NCBI RefSeq assembly: GCF_015207825.1
Contig: NZ_JADEWC010000013.1
Coordinates: forward strand, 1 to 64,000
Source of the DNA: Cyanobacterium stanieri LEGE 03274
GTDB taxonomy: Bacteria > Cyanobacteriota > Cyanobacteriia > Cyanobacteriales > Cyanobacteriaceae
Length of the DNA stretch: 64,000 bases
Reading direction: 5' to 3'
Part shown: positions 54,738 to 63,354 of the stretch, one piece after another
Layout of the letters: each line of letters begins with the position of its first letter
Numbering within the stretch: position 1 is the stretch's first letter
Made by a program: the position numbers and the translations under genes
The notes under the pieces: generated by a model
Told to the model about the DNA's origin: nothing
The model's input: the letters and a program-made list of their open reading frames with translations, nothing else
Database searches by the model: none

Positions 54738-55613
54738 TTACATTTGTCCAATAGCCACTCTAAATAACCAAAAAATGACTAAGAAAAATAGGGCGACCAC
54801 ATCATTAGTTTTTATCCTGGATTCGTGCCATTGAACTTCGTGGTTTTTTGGGTTTGTAAATCCTCGAGACTCCATAGCGATCGCAATTTGTTCCGCCCTT
54901 AATAAAATATTTTCTAACAATTTTTCCATGACAATTACCCATATTTGAACACTTTTTTTAATACCTAATTTACGCCATTTTATAGCCCGAGTACGAATAG
55001 AGCGAATTAAATTTTGGATTTCTTCTAATACTAAAGGAATAAAACGAAGGGACAGAGTGAGGGTTAAAATCATTTCGGTAACGGGAAATTTAAACCGATT
55101 TAAGGGAGATAATAAATCTTCAATTCCTGCGGTAATTTCTTCGGGGGCGGTGGTTAATAAAAATAGATTACTACTATAAATTAAGGTAAAAAATAAGGTA
55201 CTTACTCTAATGGCTAAATCAAAAGATCTTCTAGTAACATTAAAGTTGCCAAAACTATATAAGATATATTGATAGTCAGTGGGTTGATTAATATTAATAT
55301 CACTTTCTGGCAAACGAGGTTGATAATTAATACTTAATCCATCAGGAGCAAAAGCTGTTAAAATAAATATCAAAATACCTACTAATAACAACCAAGTTAT
55401 TTGTTTTTTTTGCACTCGCCAAGGAATAAAAGATAACCAAGTAATTAATAATAAGAAGATTACCAAAAAAATGCGCCATGAACTATTGGCTAATAAAGGA
55501 GATAATATTAAACTCATTAACCATCCTAATTTTACCCTCGGATCTAGTCTATGAAGCCAAGAAAATGGTTTTTCTATATATAAGCCAATGGGGAGCGATC
55601 GCAATAAATCCAT
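54738..55613 (-). CDS. Energy-coupling factor transporter transmembrane protein (EcfT/CbiQ family)
   Basis: 291 residues. Five to six membrane helices with the EcfT opening SWLHRLDPRVKLGWLMSLILSPLLANSSWRI, and the cytosolic coupling region with the two Ala-Arg type motifs seen as IRTRAIKWRK and LLRAEQIAIAMESRGF, the latter the A-R-G coupling helix. It links the ECF ATPases to an S component that binds vitamins or metals. No EcfA or S gene is adjacent, so it probably serves a shared, group II type ECF module. It has a slightly long periplasmic loop (about 100-130). Confidence 0.85.
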   Translation of the reverse strand: MDLLRSLPIGLYIEKPFSWLHRLDPRVKLGWLMSLILSPLLANSSWRIFLVIFLLLITWLSFIPWRVQKKQITWLLLVGILIFILTAFAPDGLSINYQPRLPESDININQPTDYQYILYSFGNFNVTRRSFDLAIRVSTLFFTLIYSSNLFLLTTAPEEITAGIEDLLSPLNRFKFPVTEMILTLTLSLRFIPLVLEEIQNLIRSIRTRAIKWRKLGIKKSVQIWVIVMEKLLENILLRAEQIAIAMESRGFTNPKNHEVQWHESRIKTNDVVALFFLVIFWLFRVAIGQM

Positions 55614-55785
55614 AAAAAAGAATTATCAAAAAAATGATGGTTGACAATTATAACATTCAGATTAAAGTATTTCCATTAATTTAATAAAACAGCCAAAAAG
55701 TTGCGACTTTTAAAATTAAAAGTATAAAATTTAACAAAAAGTTATTACTTTTTAGTAGCAACTGAAAACAAGCAATCATATTATT

Positions 55786-56028
55786 ATGAATACTCAAATT
55801 TTTCCCGCTGTATCCTCCTATGGATATAACTTCGAGTTTATTAGAGACGAGATTAGGGCATTAGTAGAAAAAGGTGTACTAAGTCGTCATCAGCCCATTT
55901 ATAGCGTAGCTCAATTTATCCCTGCACGGGAATGGGTTGGGGTAGAAAAAAACCTCGAGGAGCAAGATTTTCTATTGCGCGATCGCATTTCCGACCTTTT
56001 AGGGGCCGAAGAATGGGATAATGACTAG
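55786..56028 (+). CDS. DUF4327 protein
   Basis: 80 residues, conserved cyanobacterial family of unknown function. Pattern: YGYNFEFIRDEIRALVEKGVLSRHQPIYSVAQFIPAREWVGVE, then LEEQDFLLRDRISDLLGAEEWDND. It is soluble and acidic, with a HIP1 site across the RDRI codons. It lies between a divergent ecfT gene and an aminotransferase gene, with 81 bp to the latter that includes a hairpin. Confidence 0.8.
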   Translation: MNTQIFPAVSSYGYNFEFIRDEIRALVEKGVLSRHQPIYSVAQFIPAREWVGVEKNLEEQDFLLRDRISDLLGAEEWDND

Positions 56029-56080
56029 GGCTTCTAAAATTGACAATGTACAATGGACAATTGACAATTAAACTTTAAAA

Positions 56081-56101
56081 GGGTTGAAAATATTTCAACC
56101 C
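56081..56101 (+). terminator. Hairpin between DUF4327 and aminotransferase genes
   Basis: GGGTTGAAA and its inverse TTTCAACCC form a perfect nine-base-pair stem with a three-base loop, ending eight bases before the ATG at 56110. T residues after it are sparse (CTCATTTT). It could terminate the DUF4327 transcript, or sit in the aminotransferase leader and cover its ribosome binding site. Confidence 0.5.
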
Positions 56102-56109
56102 CTCATTTT

Positions 56110-57255
56110 ATGGATATTAAAGAATTAAGAACAGGTTTTAAAGGTTTAGAAGATAAACATTATTTTAATTTTGGTGGTCAAGGAATTCTTGCTGATTCAG
56201 TCTTAGAGACTATTATTAATACTTATAAATATGTTGAAAAAGTAGGCCCTTTTGGTTTAAAAATAAATAGTTGGATTAACGACAATATCAAAAATGTTAA
56301 AAGTGCGATCGCCCTTGAAACTAACAGTAAAATAGAAACTATTACCCTGAGTGAAAATGTCACAGGTAGTTGTAATATTGCCCTTTGGGGCATAGAATGG
56401 CAACCCGATGATGAAATATTACTCAGTGACGCCGAACATCCTGGAGTAATTGCTAGTATCAAAGAAATTAGTAGAAGATTTGGTGTCAAAGTTTGCACCT
56501 TTCCCCTCACCCTCAACCCAGGAAACCCCGTCGAAGTAGTTAAAAATCACCTTACCCCAAACACTCGCCTAGTCGTCATCAGCCATGTATTGTGGAATAC
56601 GGGGCAAGTATTACCCCTCAAACAAATCAGCCAAGTATGTCATCAATACCCCAGTAAAAAACCTATCCAAATTCTTGTAGATGGCGCCCAATCTGCCGGA
56701 TTAATACCCCTCAACCTGCCCGAAACAGAAGTTGACTTTTATGGATGTACAGGGCATAAATGGTTATGTGGCCCCACGGGAGTCGGTTTTTTGTATGTCA
56801 AAGACAATTTAACAACTCCCCTCCATCCCACCTTTATCGGTTGGCGTAGCCTTGATTTTAGTAAATCTGATTTACCTTTTGCTTCCGATGGCAGTAGATA
56901 CGAAATAGCCACTTCAGCATATCCATTATATGCAGGATTAGCAAGGGCGATCGCCCTTCACCAAGTATGGGGAAACCCTGAGAAACGCTATCAACGCATC
57001 TGCCAACTAAGTGCCTACCTCTGGGAAGAATTAAACAAAATAGAGGGTATCCAATGCCTAAAAAATAGTCCTCCTCCATCGGGATTAGTTTCCTTTTATA
57101 CCAACAACCCTAGCCAATTGGTATCAAACCTAGAAAACAAAAGCTACTATCTGCGCACCCTTGCTTATCCCTCTTGCGTCAGGGCTTGTGTCCATTATTT
57201 TACCCTCGAATCAGAAATTGAAAGTCTCATAAAACAAATTCGCTCAATGGTTTAA
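56110..57255 (+). CDS. Class V aminotransferase-fold PLP enzyme
   Basis: 381 residues. The internal aldimine lysine is in DFYGCTGHKWLCGPTGVGFLYV, the PLP phosphate-binding part in TLSENVTGSCNIALWG, and the pyridine-N aspartate in ILVDGAQSAG. It resembles the isopenicillin-N-epimerase/cysteine-desulfurase-like branch of class V enzymes, but lacks a desulfurase's clear catalytic Cys loop, so sulfur mobilisation is uncertain. The substrate is unknown. No neighbouring biosynthetic gene points to one. Translation may be limited by the hairpin ahead of the start. Confidence 0.82.
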   Translation: MDIKELRTGFKGLEDKHYFNFGGQGILADSVLETIINTYKYVEKVGPFGLKINSWINDNIKNVKSAIALETNSKIETITLSENVTGSCNIALWGIEWQPDDEILLSDAEHPGVIASIKEISRRFGVKVCTFPLTLNPGNPVEVVKNHLTPNTRLVVISHVLWNTGQVLPLKQISQVCHQYPSKKPIQILVDGAQSAGLIPLNLPETEVDFYGCTGHKWLCGPTGVGFLYVKDNLTTPLHPTFIGWRSLDFSKSDLPFASDGSRYEIATSAYPLYAGLARAIALHQVWGNPEKRYQRICQLSAYLWEELNKIEGIQCLKNSPPPSGLVSFYTNNPSQLVSNLENKSYYLRTLAYPSCVRACVHYFTLESEIESLIKQIRSMV

Positions 57256-57294
57256 AATTAGGGTGGGCATTGCTCACCCCATAATTGTCCATTA

Positions 57295-57522
57295 TCAATT
57301 GTCAATTGCCATAATCTCATCTTCCCGAAGATGAGCCTTAAACTTTTTGCTAAACTTAACCAAATAAGGAAAATTAGCGCTTACAGGTCTTCCCTGCCAC
57401 TCTGTTACAATTTCTATTAACTCTCCTTCCATGCCCTTAATATCAAAAGCAGTCTTCTTATGCTCAGGGTGATGATATACAATTACTGATTCTGTTACCT
57501 TAATGCGATCGCCTACGTTCAT
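57295..57522 (-). CDS. ftrV: Ferredoxin-thioredoxin reductase variable subunit
   Basis: 75-residue SH3-like small subunit: MNVGDRIKVTESVIVYHHPEHKKTAFDIKGMEGELIEIVTEWQGRPVSANFPYLVKF matches FtrV throughout. It stabilises the catalytic FtrC subunit, which uses photosynthetic ferredoxin to reduce thioredoxins. ftrC is not in the window, as usual in cyanobacteria. A structured element lies in its upstream region. Confidence 0.92.
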   Translation of the reverse strand: MNVGDRIKVTESVIVYHHPEHKKTAFDIKGMEGELIEIVTEWQGRPVSANFPYLVKFSKKFKAHLREDEIMAIDN

Positions 57523-57579
57523 AATTTAGATATAATGATTTGAATAAACTAACTGTTTTAGTTTGCCTTGATTGAATAA

Positions 57580-57646
57580 GCCTCAGGTTAAGAGAAAAAA
57601 ACCTCTAGCATAGACCAGACTAAGAAAATCCAATCTCTCAAGAGGC
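57580..57646 (-). promoter_or_regulatory. Possible structured leader of ftrV
   Basis: Between ftrV and the divergent DUF1830 gene (57523-57955, 433 bp, no ORF) an outer stem GCCTC/GAGGC (57580-57584 with 57642-57646) encloses an inner stem AGGTT/AACCT (57585-57589 with 57600-57604). On the ftrV strand it lies about 60-125 bases before the start codon, followed by GAGGTTTTTTT, which looks terminator-like and could cause early stops. The remaining gap is AT-rich with no other feature. Confidence 0.3.
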
Positions 57647-57955
57647 AACCATATTATTTTTGCACAATCCGTGAGATCTGCAAACCATCTTTATTATCTC
57701 ATTGACAAAAATTAACTAATCTTTTTTTCCAATGAAGAATTTATCGATTTAGCAAGAAAATAAATTAGTTTTTCTCAATTTTAAAAATCTTTTTTTTAAC
57801 AATAATAAAAGTTAATGTTTTTTTAATCTTTTACATATCCAAGAAAAATCATAAATTCAATCAAATTGGTAATTATCTTTACAGCGAGTCGGGATCAAGG
57901 AATGTTAACGTAGATGATGTAAAGATAAACAAAATATAAAAATATCATAATTATT

Positions 57956-58294
57956 ATGGCACAGATATTAGACGCAATTCCTAACGATGATAATAATAAA
58001 ATTATGTGTTGCTATGTAAATGCCACTAGCCAAATTCAGGTAGCCAGAATTACCAACGTAGCGAATTGGTATTTTGAAAGAGTAGTATTTCCAGGACAAC
58101 GATTAATATTTGAAGCCTTACCAGAAGCCCTACTAGAAATTCATTCAGGAATGATGGCAAGTTCAATTCTTTCCGATACCATACCCTGTGGCACTTTATC
58201 CATTCAAGAAGAAATAGAGGGGAATGAAAATCAAAACAACACCCATCCATCTTCCGAATCTCCCACGGAAAATCTCGAACTTCTTTCCGCTTAA
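57956..58294 (+). CDS. DUF1830 protein
   Basis: 112 residues, cyanobacteria-specific family. Core CCYVNATSQIQVARITNVANWYFERVVFPGQRLIFEALPEALLEIHSG, then a 25-residue acidic Asn/Ser/Glu-rich tail (about 85-112) that is not part of the core. Function unknown. It is convergent with nirA and shares the intergenic hairpin at 58311-58333. Confidence 0.8.
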   Translation: MAQILDAIPNDDNNKIMCCYVNATSQIQVARITNVANWYFERVVFPGQRLIFEALPEALLEIHSGMMASSILSDTIPCGTLSIQEEIEGNENQNNTHPSSESPTENLELLSA

Positions 58295-58310
58295 ACAAAA
58301 TTTAGAGATT

Positions 58311-58333
58311 AAAAAAAGGCTGGGTAACCAGCC
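58311..58333 (-). terminator. Rho-independent terminator of nirA
   Basis: Minus strand: GGCTGG, a four-base loop and CCAGCC, then seven T (A run at 58311-58317). It lies 43 bases after the nirA stop. The hairpin may also slow DUF1830 transcripts from the other side but has no T run in that direction. Confidence 0.87.
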
Positions 58334-58375
58334 TCCCATAAAAAACCTAACACCCGATACCTAAAACCTCAAATG

Positions 58376-59926
58376 TTATTTAATCGTCGCCCCAAACTGA
58401 TTAATTAATATATCTTTTAAAACAGGTTTAAGATCATCACAAGGAATGCTTTTTTGAGATAATTCCCCTAATTTTGCATCCTTACCCACCTTACCACCAA
58501 GGAAAAGATTAACTCCCTCCACCACAGAGCCATCTTTTTTCGCCTTAGTACCCATTAAGCCAATATCTCCCGCCTGGGCTTGTCCGCAGGAGTTAGGGCA
58601 ACCTGTCCAGTGAATACGCACCCTTTGGGGGATATTTAACTCCTCATCCAATTCTTGAGCCAATTTTAAGCCCCTTGCTTTTGTTTCCACCAAGGCAAAA
58701 TTGCAGTATCTTGCCCCCGTACAGGAAATTAAAGAGCGCACCAACGTAGTAGGATTTAGGGGATAACGCTGTAAAATAGGCTCACTCAAAAACGCTTCTA
58801 CTTTATCATCTGCCACATAGGGGATAATGAAATTTTGTTCCACCGTTGCCCGAATTTCCCCATTACCATAAACATCAGCCAAACGGGCAATTTCAAACAT
58901 CCCTTCTGCATCCAAACGTCCTACGGGAATATGAATTCCAATATAACTATACCCCTCTTGCTTTTGAGGATGTACACCCAAATGATCCCGTTTATCCATA
59001 GTAATCTCATCTTCAGGGGCGGCAAACTGCAAGGATTTACCTAATTCTTTTTCCACCTCAATGCGAAAACGATTCATCGTCCATTTATCAATCAACCACA
59101 TCAAACGGGCTTTACCACGATTTTCCCGTAATCTTTCCTCTAAGCCATGGGTGGTATATACCGTTAAAATAGCCCGACAAAGTTCGACAATCTCGTCATC
59201 ATCAGCCCTTACCCACACATCCATGGGAATCGCTTCAGCGCACCGTTGCGCCGACAAATAACCCCCAATTAAAACATTAAATCCTAATTCTTCATCTTTA
59301 TAGGCAGGAATAAAAGCCACATCATTGATTTCCGCATGAATGGAGTTATCTTTTGCCCCCTCCACCGCAATGTTAAACTTACGAGGTAGGTTACTCAATT
59401 CATAATTACCCTCGCCATTGTTGGTAATCATCCCCTGTAACTTATAGTTAACCTCCCTAGTATCATACAACTCATGGGGATCAATTCCAGCCACGGGAGA
59501 GCCTGTGAGGTTGCGTACGTTATCCATCCCTGATTGAATGGAGGTTAAACCCACCGCCTCAAGTTGACTAAAAATAGTGGGGATGTCTTCGAGTAAAACC
59601 CCTCTTAATTGAATATTTTGACGGGTGGTAATGTCTGCACTACCATCATCCCCATATCTTTGAATAATTTGTGCCAAGGTGGTTAATTGTTGACTATTTA
59701 AGATACCATTAGGCATCCTTAGTCGTAACATAAATTTGCCGGGGGTGACGGGGCGGAAAAAGATTCCTAACCATTTTAATCTAACGATTAAATCATCTTC
59801 GTTAAGGGCTTCCCAACCTATTTGGGCAAAATGTTCTATTTCTTTTTTTACATCTAAGCCATGTTTAGCTGCTTTTACTTTTTCTATTTTATTTAATTTA
59901 ATTTTTTTTTCTGTTGTCACCGTCAT
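58376..59926 (-). CDS. nirA: Ferredoxin-nitrite reductase
   Basis: 516 residues. The two siroheme/iron-sulfur boxes with their four cysteines are SCTGARYCNFALVETKARG and TGCPNSCGQAQAGDIGLMGTKAKK. N-terminal ferrodoxin-like half-domain FMLRLRMPNGILNSQQL and TRQNIQLRGV are typical of the nitrite/sulfite reductase family; overall it fits NirA, not sulfite reductase. It reduces nitrite to ammonium with six electrons from reduced ferredoxin. It is not followed by nitrate-transport or narB genes, as it often is in cyanobacteria. NtcA control is likely (see site upstream). Confidence 0.9.
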   Translation of the reverse strand: MTVTTEKKIKLNKIEKVKAAKHGLDVKKEIEHFAQIGWEALNEDDLIVRLKWLGIFFRPVTPGKFMLRLRMPNGILNSQQLTTLAQIIQRYGDDGSADITTRQNIQLRGVLLEDIPTIFSQLEAVGLTSIQSGMDNVRNLTGSPVAGIDPHELYDTREVNYKLQGMITNNGEGNYELSNLPRKFNIAVEGAKDNSIHAEINDVAFIPAYKDEELGFNVLIGGYLSAQRCAEAIPMDVWVRADDDEIVELCRAILTVYTTHGLEERLRENRGKARLMWLIDKWTMNRFRIEVEKELGKSLQFAAPEDEITMDKRDHLGVHPQKQEGYSYIGIHIPVGRLDAEGMFEIARLADVYGNGEIRATVEQNFIIPYVADDKVEAFLSEPILQRYPLNPTTLVRSLISCTGARYCNFALVETKARGLKLAQELDEELNIPQRVRIHWTGCPNSCGQAQAGDIGLMGTKAKKDGSVVEGVNLFLGGKVGKDAKLGELSQKSIPCDDLKPVLKDILINQFGATIK

Positions 59927-59970
59927 GGTTAAACCCCGTTAATATATATATTTTTTTTAGCTGTGACCAT

Positions 59971-60012
59971 AGACTATCAATCACATTCTTTTTATTTTGT
60001 CAGTTTCACTAC
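59971..60012 (-). promoter_or_regulatory. Candidate NtcA-activated promoter of nirA
   Basis: On the nirA strand, GTAGTGAAACTGAC (59999-60012) fits GT-N10-AC and differs by one base from the NtcA site GTA-N8-TAC. A TAGTCT box (59971-59976), matching the TAN3T -10 form, follows after 22 bases, the class II NtcA spacing. The start codon is about 45 bases further. The rest of the gap 59927-60274 is AT-rich with no other signal seen. Confidence 0.5.
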
Positions 60013-60274
60013 TAAACTTCGGAATAATATGTAGTTTATAAAATATTAAGATGTATTAATTGCATTAATAATTTAAGGTGCGATTAAGTATCTCTGTAGG
60101 AAAATTAAGCTATTTGCTACATTTATTACAAAAAAGTTAATCTTGATAACCTTTTGGGGGATTATAGGTAAGCTAATAAGTATGATAGAAGTCTTTTCAT
60201 CAAGAATAGTCTTTCTATATATCTGACAAAAAAAATCAGTTTTTGATTGGCTATATATCAAGGAATTTAGCTCA

Positions 60275-61033
60275 ATGTTGCTATTTGACATCAATAATCT
60301 TACCTATTGGATATTTTTGGGCATCGGCGTATTTTTGTTTTTATTGGTCATTGTTTCTGGGGGAGGTGATGATCAAGATTTTGATACCGATGCCGATTTC
60401 GATGTGGATGCAGACGCTGATTTTGATATGGATGCGGATATGGATGCGGATGCGGATATGGATGCGGATGCGGAAAGTAATTTTGATGCGGATATGGAAG
60501 CTGATGAGGGTTTGGAGGGAAATTTTTTATTATTTTTATCTTGGTTTGGGGTTGGCAAAAGTCCTTTATTAATTCTTCTTGCCATTGATTTTTGCAGTTG
60601 GGGGGTGATTGGTTGGTTTCTTAATGTGATGATTGGTGGGGTGATGGGGGAAATTCCTCAAGGGGCGATCGCCCTTATAATCTTTTTGGTATCCTTAGCT
60701 TGTAGCCTCTGGATAGGGCGCATTTTATCTAACCCCATCGGTAAAATTTTCGCCAATTTTGGAGAAGAAATAGATGGAGAACGTTTAGTCGGTTGTATTG
60801 GCAATGTAACCTCTAGTAAACTACCCTATCTCATTGACGGTAAGGTAGCCCAAGCAGATGTTTTAGATAATGCCCGAAACCTTGTCACCATTGAAGTAGC
60901 CCTCCCTGATTGGGCAAAAGTGATTCCCCATCGAGGACAAGAAATTTTAATAATTGATCGTCAACAACATTGCTACATTGCGATCGCCAAAGACACCTCC
61001 GACGAAGATAAATGGCTTAATTCTAATAATTAG
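60275..61033 (+). CDS. YqiJ-like (DUF1449/OB-fold) membrane protein with an Asp-Ala repeat
   Basis: 252 residues. Helix 1 (about 10-28), then an acidic low-complexity stretch (about 31-75) of Asp alternating with Ala/Met, two helices (about 84-105 and 115-145), and a soluble C-terminal OB/NfeD-like domain (about 165-245) with LVGCIGNVTS and PHRGQEILIIDR. This layout is YqiJ, the membrane partner of the YqiK flotillin, encoded 97 bp downstream. The acidic stretch is unusual for YqiJ and comes from a DNA tandem of GATGCG/GATATG units (60425-60472). It could bind cations on one face of the membrane. Confidence 0.78.
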   Translation: MLLFDINNLTYWIFLGIGVFLFLLVIVSGGGDDQDFDTDADFDVDADADFDMDADMDADADMDADAESNFDADMEADEGLEGNFLLFLSWFGVGKSPLLILLAIDFCSWGVIGWFLNVMIGGVMGEIPQGAIALIIFLVSLACSLWIGRILSNPIGKIFANFGEEIDGERLVGCIGNVTSSKLPYLIDGKVAQADVLDNARNLVTIEVALPDWAKVIPHRGQEILIIDRQQHCYIAIAKDTSDEDKWLNSNN

Positions 61034-61130
61034 GGGGTGAGGTAACAAGCAATAGAGACAAAATCAACAAAGCCCAAAAAATTTATCCTAACTAACAAAA
61101 TTTTATTTAATAAAAAAAGAGGAAAAAAAG

Positions 61131-63218
61131 ATGAACAACTTCTGGCTTACCTTTATCCAAAAACTGCCCACCATTGACGTTGATCAACTAAACTTAGATA
61201 ATACCCAATCCCTACCCATATCAAGGCGAAACCTCAACGAAACCAGCGCCACCATTCCCATCAATAGTTCTCCCGTAATGGGACAATTAAACGTAAGTAA
61301 TATCACCTTTTTTGGTGGTTTAATTGCCATTTTAGTAATCTTAGGTTTATTGGCAATTTGGGGTTATACCAAAGTTTATACCATCACCCCCAACAACGAA
61401 GCCTTTGTACGCACAGGGGGCATCTTCACCAAGGATAAAAAAGTAATCCTCAACGGTGGCTGTATGGTAATCCCAGGATTCCATGAATTAACCCGAGTGC
61501 CATTGCGAGAAATCTCCATTGATGTGGTAAGACAAGGTAACTTAGCCGTGCGCACCCGAGACTATTTACGGGCAAATATGCGAGTTACTTTCTATGTCTG
61601 TATTAGCGCCGATAAAGATTCCGTATTAACAGCCGCCCAACGACTATCGAAACAGGGCAAAATCTCCGAAGTAGATATAAAAGATGCCCTCGAAAAACGG
61701 GCAGATGATGCCATTCGAGCAGCTGCGAAAAAGAAAAGCATTGCCGAAATTGACTCAGATAAATTAGGCTTTGCCGATGAGGTTTTAAACTTAATTCAGC
61801 AGGATTTACGCAAGGTGGGCTTAACCCTCAATAACATTGCCATCTCAGAAATAGAAGAAAGCGACACCTACGACGAAAATAACTATTTTGATGCTCAAGG
61901 GGTAAGGTTACGTACCGAAACCATCCAAAAATCCATTAAGCAAAAATTGGATGTGGAATTGGAAATGAGTCGGGAAAAGAGCGAAATTGAATTAGATACA
62001 AGGGTAGCCATCGAGCAACAGGAATTGGCGGCCGAAAAACAAAGTTTATCTATCGGCAAGGAGAAAGAGGAAGCCAAATTAACCAAGATGAAGGAGATTG
62101 AGTTTCTCAAAGCCCAGCGAGAAAGGGAAATTCAAGAATCACGGGATCAAGAACAAGCAAAAGTTGAACGTAATAAAATATTACAACAACAGGCCATTGA
62201 GGAGGAAAAAATTAAACAACAATTGGCAGTGCAACAAAGCCAAATCCAAGCTAATATTACCCTAGAGGAGCAAAATAAAAAGTTCCGTGTAGCTCAAACT
62301 CTGCAAGAACAAGAAGCGGAAGTGGCTCAAATTGAACGTCAGCGCACCGTAGAAGCCACAAGGTTACTGGCTCAAATTGCCATTGCCGAAGCCGAGCAAG
62401 AATCACAAATCGCCCAGCAACAAGCCTCCATTGCTATCGCTACTAAGGAAAAAGAAAGATTTGCCGCCGAAGCCCAACGCGCCGAGGCTGAAGAAGGAGT
62501 TAAAACCGCTCGGGAGGTAGAAAATGCGGAAAGGGAAAAACAACTATCCCTCATTGTCGCTGAAAGGGAAGCCGAAGAAAAACGAATTACCGATCAAAAT
62601 GTGGTGGAAATTGATGTTTTCCGTCGTCGTCGTCAAGCAGAAATTGCCCGTCAGGCCGCCGAGTTAGAAGCCGAATCCATTCGTACCCTAGCCGATGCTC
62701 AAAAGTATAAATTAATAGCTGAAGCCGAAGGTAAAAAGGCTCTTATTAATGCAGAAAATAGCCTCAGTGACGCAAACCGCACAGCGGAGATCATAAAATT
62801 CATTTTCCCTGAAATAGCCCCCCAATTGCCCGAATTGTTAAGGGCGATCGCCCCTCAACCTGGTATTTTAGGAGATGCCCGAATCTATTCTTTTCCCGGT
62901 GCTAATGGTAATGGTAATGGACAAGGCAATGGTAATGACATCAATAAATTACTATTTTCCACCAGTGGTTTATCCTTAATTAATACCCTCATGGATGAAG
63001 GAAAATTAGGCACTATCCTAGGGCAAATCAAAGGTTTATTAAATAACAACAACGAATATACTCCAAGCAATCTAAACCCCGAAACTAAATCCGTACAAGC
63101 CCAAACCACCGCCCCCGAAATCCAAGAAAATAACAATGTTGATGCTCAACCGTCTCCTATGGAAGAAGAAGACATTAACTTTTCTCCTTGGATAGAGGAT
63201 GAAGAAAACATCATCTAA
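61131..63218 (+). CDS. Flotillin-like SPFH protein (YqiK type)
   Basis: 695 residues. One N-terminal membrane helix (about 60-82), SPFH/band 7 domain (about 85-270; VYTITPNNEAFVRTGGIFTKDKKVILNGGCMVIP and the later ISEIEES), then a very long Glu/Gln/Arg/Ala coiled coil (about 280-560), a conserved region (AEGKKALINAENSLSDAN...FPEIAPQLPELLRAI), a short Gly-Asn linker (GANGNGNGQGNGND) and an acidic Pro-rich tail. It forms large membrane oligomers that organise lipid microdomains. With the YqiJ-like gene it is a likely operon. Confidence 0.88.
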   Translation: MNNFWLTFIQKLPTIDVDQLNLDNTQSLPISRRNLNETSATIPINSSPVMGQLNVSNITFFGGLIAILVILGLLAIWGYTKVYTITPNNEAFVRTGGIFTKDKKVILNGGCMVIPGFHELTRVPLREISIDVVRQGNLAVRTRDYLRANMRVTFYVCISADKDSVLTAAQRLSKQGKISEVDIKDALEKRADDAIRAAAKKKSIAEIDSDKLGFADEVLNLIQQDLRKVGLTLNNIAISEIEESDTYDENNYFDAQGVRLRTETIQKSIKQKLDVELEMSREKSEIELDTRVAIEQQELAAEKQSLSIGKEKEEAKLTKMKEIEFLKAQREREIQESRDQEQAKVERNKILQQQAIEEEKIKQQLAVQQSQIQANITLEEQNKKFRVAQTLQEQEAEVAQIERQRTVEATRLLAQIAIAEAEQESQIAQQQASIAIATKEKERFAAEAQRAEAEEGVKTAREVENAEREKQLSLIVAEREAEEKRITDQNVVEIDVFRRRRQAEIARQAAELEAESIRTLADAQKYKLIAEAEGKKALINAENSLSDANRTAEIIKFIFPEIAPQLPELLRAIAPQPGILGDARIYSFPGANGNGNGQGNGNDINKLLFSTSGLSLINTLMDEGKLGTILGQIKGLLNNNNEYTPSNLNPETKSVQAQTTAPEIQENNNVDAQPSPMEEEDINFSPWIEDEENII

Positions 63219-63278
63219 AACAACGTCAAAACTAAAAACCTTTTCAACACTACCAATGTTCATAGAGATAAAATATGA

Positions 63279-63300
63279 GCCATGTAATCAATTACACAGT
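63279..63300. repeat. Degraded module hairpin
   Basis: GCCATGTAATCAATTACACA resembles the CCGTGTAATGAATTACACGG arm of the repeat module, with mismatches at both ends. It lies between the flotillin-like gene and the next start codon. Confidence 0.35.
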
Positions 63301-63354
63301 CGGTGATGGTAAACTTTACTGTCATTGTCCATTTTCAACTCATCTATTATTTCT

